Under the pieces are notes generated by a model. It searched no databases. It was given only the letters and a program-made list of their open reading frames with translations, and was not told where the DNA came from. Source: Gemmatimonadota bacterium (GTDB lineage: Bacteria > Latescibacterota > UBA2968). From it: a DNA stretch of 64,000 nucleotides. The DNA lies in NCBI GenBank assembly GCA_026705765.1, contig JAPPAB010000104.1, positions 142,621-206,620 of the forward strand, read 5' to 3'. Made by a program: the position numbers and the translations under genes. This document shows positions 18,948 through 28,251 of this stretch, piece after piece (the stretch's first letter is position 1; each line of letters opens with the position of its first letter).

Positions 18948-20018
18948 ATGACACACTTGCTATGCCAAATCTGTGGAAAAACCTGTAGCGCCAACACCTT
19001 GCAGTGGCGCTGCACCTGTGGTGGTCTCTTTGATCTCCACTTTGAGGCCGAGCTTTTCGTTGACGCACTTCCCCACCGCCCGCCGACTCTATGGCGCTAC
19101 CGCGAAGCCATTCCCATCGCAGACGACACCCATATCGTCACCCTCGATGAAGGGTTCACACCACTGACACCCGTAACCATCGCTGGCAAATCCCTCCTCG
19201 TCAAACAGGACCACCTGTTTCCATCCGGCTCGTACAAAGACCGAGGCGCAACCGTTTTAATCAGCCATGCAAAAGCACTGGGCGTTCACCACATGGTCGA
19301 AGATTCGTCGGGCAATGCGGGCGCGGCGGTTGCAGCTTACGCAGCGCGTGCGGGAATTGCCTGCGACATTTACGTCCCCGACAGCACATCAGTGGCAAAA
19401 CTCGCGCAAATCCAGAGCTATGGCGCAAACCTGTACAAAATCCCGGGATCGCGGGAAGACACTGCGCATGCGGTTCAAGACGCAGCGCAAAAACACTTTT
19501 ATGCAAGCCATGTCTGGAGTCCCTTCTTCTTTCACGGCACCAAAACTTATGCCTATGAAATCTGGGAACAACGCAATTTCAATGCGCCAGACACACTCAT
19601 CATACCAACGGGAAATGGAACGCTACTGATTGGTGCCTACATCGGATTTACGGACCTTCTCAAACAAAATTTGATCACCCACATGCCCAAACTCATCGCC
19701 GTTCAATCCGCCCATTGCGCCCCTCTCGCGCCCACCTGGACGGGCAACCCCTCTGCGACCATCGCCGAAGGCATCGCCATTGCAGAACCCGCCCGCGCAA
19801 CGCAGATCGTCCAGTGCATTGATAAAACAGGGGGTGCCATCCTCACCGTTGACGACGACGAAACGCGCAACGCCCAAAAACTAATGGCCGAAATGGGCTT
19901 TTACATCGAACCCACTTCGGCCACAGCCATTGCAGCATTTGTGAAATACCCATCTCAAAAAGACGAAATCGTCGTCGCTCCCCTCACGGGCCACGGTCTA
20001 AAGTCTTTGGGAAAGTAG
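18948..20018 (+). CDS. Threonine synthase-like PLP-dependent enzyme
   Basis: 356 residues from the ATG one base after the M81 stop; an alternative ATG at 18939 would overlap that stop and add three residues. An N-terminal CxxC...CxC zinc-ribbon-like motif (CQICGKTC, RCTCGG) precedes a fold type II PLP domain. The Schiff-base Lys is K97 in SGSYKDRG, VEDSSGNAGAAVAAY binds the substrate carboxylate and IPTGNGTLLIGAY the PLP phosphate. Threonine synthase converts O-phosphohomoserine to threonine. Since it sits in a peptide-catabolic operon and not near thrA/thrB, a related elimination or lyase reaction on another amino acid is also possible. Confidence 0.75.
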   Translation: MTHLLCQICGKTCSANTLQWRCTCGGLFDLHFEAELFVDALPHRPPTLWRYREAIPIADDTHIVTLDEGFTPLTPVTIAGKSLLVKQDHLFPSGSYKDRGATVLISHAKALGVHHMVEDSSGNAGAAVAAYAARAGIACDIYVPDSTSVAKLAQIQSYGANLYKIPGSREDTAHAVQDAAQKHFYASHVWSPFFFHGTKTYAYEIWEQRNFNAPDTLIIPTGNGTLLIGAYIGFTDLLKQNLITHMPKLIAVQSAHCAPLAPTWTGNPSATIAEGIAIAEPARATQIVQCIDKTGGAILTVDDDETRNAQKLMAEMGFYIEPTSATAIAAFVKYPSQKDEIVVAPLTGHGLKSLGK

Positions 20019-20034
20019 AGGCTAAAGATCGGTC

Positions 20035-21984
20035 TCATGGATAGCAGCTAACAAAAATGAGGAAATCGGCAAAATTAATGGTGCCATCGTTATTCAAGTC
20101 CATGCGACCGTCAAAGCCTTCGTCTGAGAAACTTTTCCCATAAACCGCACCAAATAACAAAAAGTCGTCAAAATTCACTGCCCCATCGCCATTAAAATCG
20201 CACGGGACAAGAGGCGTATTATTCTTAGTGTTGTTCACCAATATCACATTATCCAGTATCTCGATGCCATTGCCCTCCAGACCGACCACAGAATGTTGAA
20301 TTTTACAATTTTTCAAGGTCACGGTGCCGTAATTACGGATGCCATACCAATCGCCGGCTTTCGGTCGAGAATGCTCAGTTATTTGACCTTCAAATGCGAT
20401 TTGCTGCCCGCCTGACGCATCGGCATTTATCGTTCCGTAGTTCACAATATCGACTCGCACTGAATCTGCAATGTCGTGAATATCTATATTGGGATACGCA
20501 CGGACCAGCGTTCCCGCCTCAATCGTCAAGGTCGCGCCAGGATATACCACAATATCACCCATGAGGTCAATGGTATCTCGCCAGGTAACCGCTTGAAGAA
20601 TGGGGTAGTGGTGAAACTCGGTATGAGGAATCTTTGTACTGTCATAACTGCCGGTTTCAAATTTATTCCAGTTGCTTTTGTGAAACGGTCCCACAGGAGA
20701 TTTATTTTGGACAATCGCAGTTATCGGTAGCCAATCCAAAGGCGAATCCACTTCGAGTTCGCCCCATCTTACTTCGGCCCCCAACCAACTCATGTCTGCT
20801 GACAACCCCATATTATGGGCGTTATCTCGATCGGGCGTGGGCAAAAGCACCAAATCATAATATTGTGCGAGATCGGGATTTGTGTTCTCATCAACCACAG
20901 TACTCAAGACAATCCCACGGTTTGTCAGATGTTCCGTAAGATCAATAAACAATACTCTTCGGGGATAATCACCACCGGTTGGAAAACTGCCATGGGACCC
21001 CGCCCCTATATAAACGACGGGGTGGCTACCACCTTCTGCGGGTGCGAATTCTTTCTGAGGATTGAATTTTCTGCCGCCCTTTTTTATATAACTTAACCTG
21101 TCACCGTGAAACGAGTAATTCACGCCAAAAAGCTCCGCCCTATCGGTATCGCGGTCTGTTATAATGACATCAATGAACGGCCAATCCCCTTCGTGGTTGT
21201 TTTTCCAATCATTAAAAGGATAAAAGTAATAATACCGTATTGTAAATTTGTCCCGATATGCGGGAACGCTGCTCTCAATCTGAAAAATATGCGCGTATGC
21301 TGTATTCTTAAAATGCTTTCCAGAGCGAGGGTGAGTGGTATTTTCATAATAATGATACCAGTTTTCCGTGTCAGAGCCTTTTTCCTTATTGCCGGGATAG
21401 TCAAAATGTGGATCAAAAAAAAGAGCCGAATCTACCTGTGCTATTTGTGCTATATCTATAGAACTTATCTTTGCAGAACCTTCCTGTACAGGATCTATTT
21501 GGATTGCCACCTGTACAGGACCTGCCTGGACAGAACGGGCTTCTAACACTTTTAAGACATCTAACAATATCGTATCCCGATAAATGAACGCTTTGGGTAA
21601 AAAAGCAAATTCATTTTTTGAAAAATCGACTTTGGGAAGCGAATTGAATTTGGGAAACGCTTTTATTACATCTGAATATTTGTAATTTCCGATACGCGCT
21701 TGCACGTATTTCCCTTCCGTTGTTCGGCCATAGACTTTCACTGAAAACCAAAGGCTATAAGCGGATTTCGCGCCCATGATGTCCACGGGTTCGGGAAATA
21801 TAACTCTGCGACCTGGGTTCTCTGGTTCTTCTGCCAAAATCAAAATGGGAGAAAATTTCTCGGCGAGCAGTTCGTCTTGCGTTTTGCTATGGGCAAGGCT
21901 CGAAAATACAAAGATCAATATCGTCGCTATCCCTATCCCGTAAGCCCCACCACGGAACGAGTTTTGTACAAATTGTAAATCCAT
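20035..21984 (-). CDS. Secreted Vps62-like protein with C-terminal dockerin-type repeats
   Basis: 649 residues. A hydrophobic signal segment (IATILIFVFSSLAHS) is followed by ELLAEKFSPILIL, the Vps62/DUF946-type N-terminus. NNHEGDWPFIDV (~residue 263) and VYIGAGSHGSF (~345) are the conserved motifs of that family. A beta-helix-like stretch (VVYPGATLTIEAGT, GIRNYGTVTLKNCKIQHS) leads to a C-terminal pair of calcium-binding dockerin type I repeats, CDFNGDGAVNFDDFLLF and MDLNNDGTINFADFLIF (residues ~590-649). The paralogue at 29823 shares the same layout. Between residues ~145 and 180 lies a Gln/Val/Ile-rich low-complexity segment. Vps62 is otherwise best known from eukaryotes; the bacterial function is unknown. 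It converges with the PLP gene 16 bases away. Confidence 0.75.
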   Translation of the reverse strand: MDLQFVQNSFRGGAYGIGIATILIFVFSSLAHSKTQDELLAEKFSPILILAEEPENPGRRVIFPEPVDIMGAKSAYSLWFSVKVYGRTTEGKYVQARIGNYKYSDVIKAFPKFNSLPKVDFSKNEFAFLPKAFIYRDTILLDVLKVLEARSVQAGPVQVAIQIDPVQEGSAKISSIDIAQIAQVDSALFFDPHFDYPGNKEKGSDTENWYHYYENTTHPRSGKHFKNTAYAHIFQIESSVPAYRDKFTIRYYYFYPFNDWKNNHEGDWPFIDVIITDRDTDRAELFGVNYSFHGDRLSYIKKGGRKFNPQKEFAPAEGGSHPVVYIGAGSHGSFPTGGDYPRRVLFIDLTEHLTNRGIVLSTVVDENTNPDLAQYYDLVLLPTPDRDNAHNMGLSADMSWLGAEVRWGELEVDSPLDWLPITAIVQNKSPVGPFHKSNWNKFETGSYDSTKIPHTEFHHYPILQAVTWRDTIDLMGDIVVYPGATLTIEAGTLVRAYPNIDIHDIADSVRVDIVNYGTINADASGGQQIAFEGQITEHSRPKAGDWYGIRNYGTVTLKNCKIQHSVVGLEGNGIEILDNVILVNNTKNNTPLVPCDFNGDGAVNFDDFLLFGAVYGKSFSDEGFDGRMDLNNDGTINFADFLIFVSCYP

Positions 21985-22020
21985 AATTCCATCTAATCTG
22001 TTTTACGTCTTTCATCTGCG

Positions 22021-22047
22021 AAAAACGCTCAAATTACTCGCGTTTTT
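22021..22047 (-). terminator. Terminator of the GIY-YIG/PrmA operon
   Basis: Inverted repeat AAAAACGC / GCGTTTTT (22021-22028 and 22040-22047) with an 11-base loop, ending in a T run on both strands. It is 25 bases past the stop of the GIY-YIG gene and also insulates the divergent Vps62-like gene. Confidence 0.65.
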
Positions 22048-22072
22048 TTCTGCGCTATCTGCGGATAAGCCC

Positions 22073-23464
22073 CTACACCCGCCAGGAAATTTTCTCCCAA
22101 TCCTCATCCTCGCATTGTTGCACGTATTCCCGCACAATCCGCAACGCATCATCGGGGCTGCCCGAGCGATCCATATCCACCCAATTTATCGCATCGCGCT
22201 TTGCGGTCATCCAGCTTTTCAAAATTTCAAAAGCGTCACCCGTTTCAAGGCCCTGTTCCGACTCTGGGATAAAATAGAGTTCGTATAGCGCACGCTCTGC
22301 CGCCTCCCAATCCCACAGATCTTTGCGCGCACGCACCTGGACAAAAGACGTACTATCCACAACACAAAACAACTCAACGCATTCCTGCTCAGCCGATGGC
22401 AGAATCAGCACTATATTTTTCAAATTGCCCAATTCCGCATCGCGCTTGTGTACATCGAACTGCGTATTAAACTCCGGCTGGCACAGCGCGATCAGTTTCG
22501 CCTCGAGCAGGAGCGCCTCAAGCTCAGATCCCACCGTCTCGACTTCCATAGACCATATCCGATCCAAAATACGCTGTGTCTTTTCTGGTCGCTCTGATCT
22601 TCTGGCAAAATAACTGCCCACGCGCCTACGCAAATTCACCGCCTTGCCCACATAAATCACGCCACCCTCGCGATCCCTCATAATATAAACCCCGGGCAAC
22701 TCGGGCAACGCGCTCAAAAATGCCTCGTCAAAAGCATACGCATCAAAATGTATGGGAATGGGATCCGGGTACAGTGCGGCAGTCACTGCCTCAATAGTAT
22801 TAAGACCCTCCTCTTCACACCTTTCCAAAAGATGCAACAAAATATCGGCCTGCAGACTCGCCTCCCCTTCAGCCCCGCGATCTGACACAAAGGACAGTCC
22901 CATAGCAGAAGCCAGATCCTCGACAGAATGCAAACGGACATCGGGAAAGAAATGCCGCCCCAAACGAAACAGGCAAATCCCGGAATCCACGACATCTTTG
23001 CCCATCATCAGGAGACACAACCTATTCAAATCTCTCCGCATCCTGGACCACTGAAATCCTGCGGGAATCGCATCTTTCACTCCTTCGGCATAAGAATCCA
23101 AAATTCTCTCCCGATCACCCATGCGAACCTGAACCGGGGGAAACAGCGTCTCGCGCGCGCCCATCTGCACCTTGCGCCCCGCAAGTGCATAAACTTCCGC
23201 ATCCGCAGACGGGATCAGCCCAAAACAAAAAAAAGAAACCTCCCGCAGGGTCTTACCCTGTCCCGGAGGTCTTAAATACCACAGTCCACTGCGATCACAT
23301 ACAAACCGGGGATCATCATCAATAGCCGCGCGCACCACTTGATCGGCTATGGGCCCGCGTGCGCCGTGTAATCCCAGTGCCTCAGAAGCCAGTACCTCTG
23401 CCTGTACACCCGTATCGCGCTGTTCCAAAAAAGCGTAGATGCGATCCTTAACAGTCTGGTTCAC
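22073..23464 (-). CDS. GIY-YIG nuclease with a degenerate DnaQ-like exonuclease domain
   Basis: 463 residues. Residues 1-65 look like a winged-helix-type domain. Residues ~75-250 follow the outline of a DnaQ/epsilon-type 3'-5' exonuclease (strand REVSFFCFGLIP, then a helix with LGRHFFPDVRLHSVEDLASAMGL and GEASLQADILLHLLE) but the catalytic D-x-E is replaced by FFCFGL and the conserved later Asp/His positions are not recognisable, so this domain is probably inactive. Residues ~255-340 are a GIY-YIG nuclease (GVYIMRDREGGVIYVGKAVNLRRRV, E at ETVGSELEALLLEAKLI) as in UvrC/Cho. It starts 8 bases after the PrmA stop, so the two are cotranscribed. It probably acts in DNA repair. The C-terminus (~110 residues) is unassigned. 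Confidence 0.7.
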   Translation of the reverse strand: MNQTVKDRIYAFLEQRDTGVQAEVLASEALGLHGARGPIADQVVRAAIDDDPRFVCDRSGLWYLRPPGQGKTLREVSFFCFGLIPSADAEVYALAGRKVQMGARETLFPPVQVRMGDRERILDSYAEGVKDAIPAGFQWSRMRRDLNRLCLLMMGKDVVDSGICLFRLGRHFFPDVRLHSVEDLASAMGLSFVSDRGAEGEASLQADILLHLLERCEEEGLNTIEAVTAALYPDPIPIHFDAYAFDEAFLSALPELPGVYIMRDREGGVIYVGKAVNLRRRVGSYFARRSERPEKTQRILDRIWSMEVETVGSELEALLLEAKLIALCQPEFNTQFDVHKRDAELGNLKNIVLILPSAEQECVELFCVVDSTSFVQVRARKDLWDWEAAERALYELYFIPESEQGLETGDAFEILKSWMTAKRDAINWVDMDRSGSPDDALRIVREYVQQCEDEDWEKISWRV

Positions 23465-23472
23465 AGTTTATC

Positions 23473-24300
23473 CTATCGGGATTTGTGCACAATCGCACAC
23501 AGCCATTCGCCATCGTCGAGCATCTCATCAAGCATCAGGTCGGCCTGGTCCAGGGCTGTGCAAAGCGCCTCGCGCTCGCGATCCAAAATCCCTCCCAAAA
23601 TCGCGCACCCTTCGGGATGCAATCGCTTTGCCAATTCTGGAACCATAGGCAATAAAATACTGCTGATAATATTTGCAACCACCACATCAAAAAGACCCGA
23701 TATCCTATCGACAGAACACTGCATCAAAACCACCTGTGCATCCACACCATTCAAAACACAGTTGGCCCGGGCATTCTCAATCGCAGCCGCCTCAATATCC
23801 ACCGCCATGACCTCTGCCGCGCCCAACTTCACAGCCGCAATACTCAAAATTCCCGATCCCGTTCCAACATCCAGCACCCGATTTCCTGATGTTATCTTTC
23901 TCTCTAAACCCAAAAGTGCCAGACGCGTTGTCTCATGATGCCCGGTGCCAAATGCCATTTGCGGATCAATCGCGATTGTAAAACCGCCCGGAGGATCGGG
24001 CACCCTGTCCCAAGGTGGACAAATTGCCATGCGAGGCATTGGATAAACGGGCTGAAAAAAAGAACGCCACGCCAGTGTCCAATCCGTATCGGGTACGGGT
24101 TCAAAGCGGCATTCATAGGGCATGAGAGCCTGTTCTATATCCGCTTTATTTTCCACTGCCCCAAAATAAGCTATCAGCCGAACCCCGTCGCTCATATCCT
24201 CTTCCACCACACCACAACACCCCAGCTCAAACAACTCGGCAGACACAATTTCAACCTTTGCCCGCGACAGCACAACAGATACTTGAAAATAGGTATTCAC
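23473..24300 (-). CDS. prmA: Ribosomal protein L11 methyltransferase PrmA
   Basis: 275 residues from a GTG at 24300, placed 4 bases after the stop of the DUF6785-like gene and preceded by GGTGAG; an in-frame ATG at 24357 would overlap that gene. Motifs of PrmA: AFGTGHHETTRLALLGLE (the substrate loop), VLDVGTGSGILSIAAVKLGA (SAM motif I), VMAVDIEAAAIENARAN and FDVVVANIISSILLPM (motif IV region). The N-terminal half is the L11-binding module. The enzyme trimethylates ribosomal protein L11. Its operon with a GIY-YIG nuclease and a membrane protein is not a standard arrangement. Confidence 0.9.
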   Translation of the reverse strand: MNTYFQVSVVLSRAKVEIVSAELFELGCCGVVEEDMSDGVRLIAYFGAVENKADIEQALMPYECRFEPVPDTDWTLAWRSFFQPVYPMPRMAICPPWDRVPDPPGGFTIAIDPQMAFGTGHHETTRLALLGLERKITSGNRVLDVGTGSGILSIAAVKLGAAEVMAVDIEAAAIENARANCVLNGVDAQVVLMQCSVDRISGLFDVVVANIISSILLPMVPELAKRLHPEGCAILGGILDREREALCTALDQADLMLDEMLDDGEWLCAIVHKSR

Positions 24301-24304
24301 TTTC

Positions 24305-26257
24305 TCACCACGAATGCGTGCGATGACCTTGTCCAGGAAACCATATCTGATCGACAAAAAACGACAGGATTACGCCCAGGGCATGGCCTACGAGCAACCC
24401 TAAAAAAAAGGGACGCAAACGCCGATAGAGATTCACGCCACCTATGCGTAAAATGATCGATTTGATGCCCCATGCCATAAAAACAGAAAAAACAGAATGC
24501 ACGGCATGCGTCAGCGGCACGACCATGCCAATGGGCGCGAGGGGCCACCATGCAAAGCGGTAGCGCATCAGACTCACCACGGCAAAAATGCCAATACCCA
24601 ACAGCAAAAACAAAGGGCGCTCGCTCTCCCATTTTTCTTCGCCCTTCAGGGCCTTGACCAGCCCATCGTAGGTTCGCGGCGGATAGCGCGTGAATGGAAA
24701 ATCGTTAAAATTATAAGCCCCGTGCAAATAGCCCAGATAAAGCGAGTACCCAATTGCAGCGCCAATACCGATCACGAGCGTCAATCCAATGCCTAAAATG
24801 AGCCGCTTCTTATTTCTTCCCGCCATATCTGCAATGCGCGCCGCATGCACAAGCGGGGGCATAAACATCGCTTTGCTCTGTGAGCGCACCGAATCAACCA
24901 GGCGCAATGCCGTCAGCGTTGAAGCATCAAATGATTTGGGCCCAAAAATAAAGGGCAAGAGGCCATTGGGCGTCATCGGCATGCTAAAATAAATCACACC
25001 GGTCTCTGCAATCACCCGCGCCGTGCCCAAATAAGTAACGAAAATACCCAGCGTAAGAGCAATAGCAACAGCCCAGCTAATGCCCACCGCCTGGAACCAG
25101 AAAATTAGAAAAATCAGACTAAGCAGCAGGCCAAATGCACACGCGCGATATGAAAGCATCTCGTCTGAATCATCGATCTGTCGATCTCCGCGAAATGCTT
25201 TGACAAACACATCGCGAATGTGGAACCTCGCCATCCACAACCCAAATAAAACCATCGCCACAAATGCACCCCCAGCTTGTAGCGAGGTCGTCGCATCTGC
25301 AGCACTACCTTTATTGCTCAGATTAATCCCCACGCGCCTGTAAAACATAACTTGCACGCAGTAAAACAAATAAAATACCCAGATGGAAAACAGCACATCC
25401 AGGTTGGCAAAATAGGCAAAACCCACAGTATAAAAATTAAACCGCACGTGGATGCGCGGGAAATACACGCCCATGGGCATCCACCCCGGTCCCAGGCTGA
25501 TAACCGGAAATCCGGGTGAAAAATAACTGATGATATTCCAGGACAGGATGAGAAAAGGAATGGCCGCGCCAAAAAGAAAGAATTTATTCTTCAAAAGAGG
25601 CACTCTGCCCTCTGCTTCAGCCAGATCGCCTGCCGGATGCAAAATGGGATACGCCAACCGCTCGTGTTCTGCCCATTGCTTGCGCAACATCACCGCCAGA
25701 CAAATGCACCCCACCACAATGGCAGCAATAAACGTCATCCAACCAAATAAAGGCACAAACCACACGCCCCAGGGAATGGGCATATCCGGGCTGGGCAGGC
25801 CCTCAAACAACCACTGCATGGCCCCGCCTTCATTGGAGGGAATCAACCAGTTGGGCAAATACTGGTGAAAATAACTTCCCCACTGATTCTCTGGCGTGGC
25901 GAGATAATAGGGAATGGAAATCATACCCAAAAAATAACTCGTCAGCCCAAAGGCGGGAACAGCAGCTCCCACCAATCCCATCGCCAGAATCGTCCACACT
26001 TCGGTACTCGTCAATGCCCAGGGAGCCTGCCATCGACGCGCGAGTGCATTGCCCAGAGTCAACACCACATAAGGCGCGAACAACGCGATCGGAAAATGCG
26101 TGATATTCATACGCGCGGTGTGGGCGATATATTCGACATAGGTATTCCACCCAATCACCAGCAACGCGAGTGCCAATCCTGTAATGATCGACCGCGCAGT
26201 CACACTTTTCCGCGCGGCGAGTGCATCGCGATCAACGATTCCCTCCCCAAGTGCCAT
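24305..26257 (-). CDS. DUF6785-like polytopic membrane protein (paralogue 1)
   Basis: 650 residues with roughly a dozen membrane helices. Conserved blocks include LTSTEVWTILAMGLVG, YFHQYLPNWLIP, RKQWAEHERLAYPI, RFNFYTVGFAYFANLDVLFSIW, RVIAETGVIYFSMP and a C-terminal DQIWFPGQGH. The paralogue at 48034-49965 shares all these blocks, including VDFIWFPGQGH at its end. I recognise this as the DUF6785/DUF6784 group, which resembles oligopeptide-transporter-like membrane proteins, but I cannot verify that here. It is the first gene of an operon with prmA and the GIY-YIG nuclease: prmA starts 4 bases after its stop. The substrate is unknown. Confidence 0.75.
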   Translation of the reverse strand: MALGEGIVDRDALAARKSVTARSIITGLALALLVIGWNTYVEYIAHTARMNITHFPIALFAPYVVLTLGNALARRWQAPWALTSTEVWTILAMGLVGAAVPAFGLTSYFLGMISIPYYLATPENQWGSYFHQYLPNWLIPSNEGGAMQWLFEGLPSPDMPIPWGVWFVPLFGWMTFIAAIVVGCICLAVMLRKQWAEHERLAYPILHPAGDLAEAEGRVPLLKNKFFLFGAAIPFLILSWNIISYFSPGFPVISLGPGWMPMGVYFPRIHVRFNFYTVGFAYFANLDVLFSIWVFYLFYCVQVMFYRRVGINLSNKGSAADATTSLQAGGAFVAMVLFGLWMARFHIRDVFVKAFRGDRQIDDSDEMLSYRACAFGLLLSLIFLIFWFQAVGISWAVAIALTLGIFVTYLGTARVIAETGVIYFSMPMTPNGLLPFIFGPKSFDASTLTALRLVDSVRSQSKAMFMPPLVHAARIADMAGRNKKRLILGIGLTLVIGIGAAIGYSLYLGYLHGAYNFNDFPFTRYPPRTYDGLVKALKGEEKWESERPLFLLLGIGIFAVVSLMRYRFAWWPLAPIGMVVPLTHAVHSVFSVFMAWGIKSIILRIGGVNLYRRLRPFFLGLLVGHALGVILSFFVDQIWFPGQGHRTHSW

Positions 26258-26372
26258 CTTATAATATTTCCTCCTACTTTATATAATCGAGAACATCCGC
26301 ATCAAACATGATCCCCCAATATATAAAAATACACAGTGAGGAACAATGAGCAATGGCCGAGAAGCAATAAAC

Positions 26373-26404
26373 AAAAAACTCCCGACCTATTTCAAGATCG
26401 GGAG
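26373..26404 (-). terminator. Rho-independent terminator of the 26.4-kb barrel gene
   Basis: Inverted repeat CTCCCGA (26379-26385) / TCGGGAG (26398-26404), loop of 12, followed on the minus strand by TTTTTTG (26378-26372). It lies 26 bases past the stop of the gene at 26430. Confidence 0.85.
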
Positions 26405-26429
26405 CAGTATATTCTCGTGGCATCCGCTT

Positions 26430-27068
26430 CTATCTAAAAAACACCGACACACCACCCTTTACAAAATGGCGTTTGATGCGGTCTTCTCCGGCAAATAAGA
26501 CCGAATACCCATACATCGCGGTCAGAGCCGTGTGTCTTGACAGCACCTGGCGCGTACCTGCACCACCGCCCAATTCACTGACATTGCCCCATCCCCAAAA
26601 ATCGCGTGCGGCAAATGCTTCTACAAACGGAAAGGTGCGCTTTTTAATCTGAATGGGAATATTCAACCGATAAAAACCCGACACCGAAGATCCAAACCCG
26701 TCATCCACTGTCATATAACGCCCCCGGGCATCTATTGTCGCATTGTCCAGCACTTGCGTTAGATCATCCCGGTCGGGAGAGTCGAGACCTGCGCGCCGGT
26801 CGTATTGTCTATTGCCCGCGATAAAAGAACCGCCAATTTGATGCCAGCGGCTAATCGAATAAGCCACTTGAACTCCCGTGCGATAGAACAAGCCGCGATT
26901 GGAAAATCGCACAGACATAATCGGCGTCACTTCCAATTGCCCCGCGCGAATAGGACCTATATTGACCTCGCCTTCACCTGTCTTTTCTTCTTCACCAACC
27001 ACATCGGCCTGGGCAGGTGCGCCCAGAGCCAACAGCCCGGCAACCGTACACATCAGCCAGTATTTCAT
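26430..27068 (-). CDS. Small outer-membrane beta-barrel protein
   Basis: 212 residues with a signal peptide (MKYWLMCTVAGLLALGAPAQA, cleavage near residue 21). The mature part alternates hydrophobic and polar residues in strands (GLFYRTGVQVAYSI, HQIGGSFIAG, YRLNIPIQIK, HTALTAMYGYSVLF) and ends in VSVFFR with an aromatic near the C-terminus, as in small outer-membrane barrels. No family can be named. It has its own promoter (27109-27137) and terminator, so it is expressed as a single gene, divergent from gmd. Confidence 0.65.
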   Translation of the reverse strand: MKYWLMCTVAGLLALGAPAQADVVGEEEKTGEGEVNIGPIRAGQLEVTPIMSVRFSNRGLFYRTGVQVAYSISRWHQIGGSFIAGNRQYDRRAGLDSPDRDDLTQVLDNATIDARGRYMTVDDGFGSSVSGFYRLNIPIQIKKRTFPFVEAFAARDFWGWGNVSELGGGAGTRQVLSRHTALTAMYGYSVLFAGEDRIKRHFVKGGVSVFFR

Positions 27069-27108
27069 AGCATCTCCTCCTGAAAGATTCTACCCCGGCA
27101 CTTAGTCT

Positions 27109-27137
27109 AAAATATCCAAAAGAATCCCGACTGTCAA
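27109..27137 (-). promoter_or_regulatory. Sigma70-type promoter of the small barrel gene
   Basis: On the minus strand a perfect TTGACA (27137-27132) and TATTTT (27114-27109) are 17 bases apart. The -10 lies about 40 bases upstream of the ATG at 27068, which has an AGGAGGAG ribosome site. It is the best -35/-10 match in the 187-base divergent region. Confidence 0.6.
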
Positions 27138-27255
27138 TGGCTCTTACTGAGATCCATGAACTTTTTGAAAACACGCATGTATTGACTTGACGTACCTTCG
27201 TATTCCCCATTAATTGTTGCGCTGGCACGCGTGCCGCATTTTCGAAAGGACTCTC

Positions 27256-28236
<981 letters not shown>

Positions 28237-28251
28237 CCCAAGGAGCTTGTT

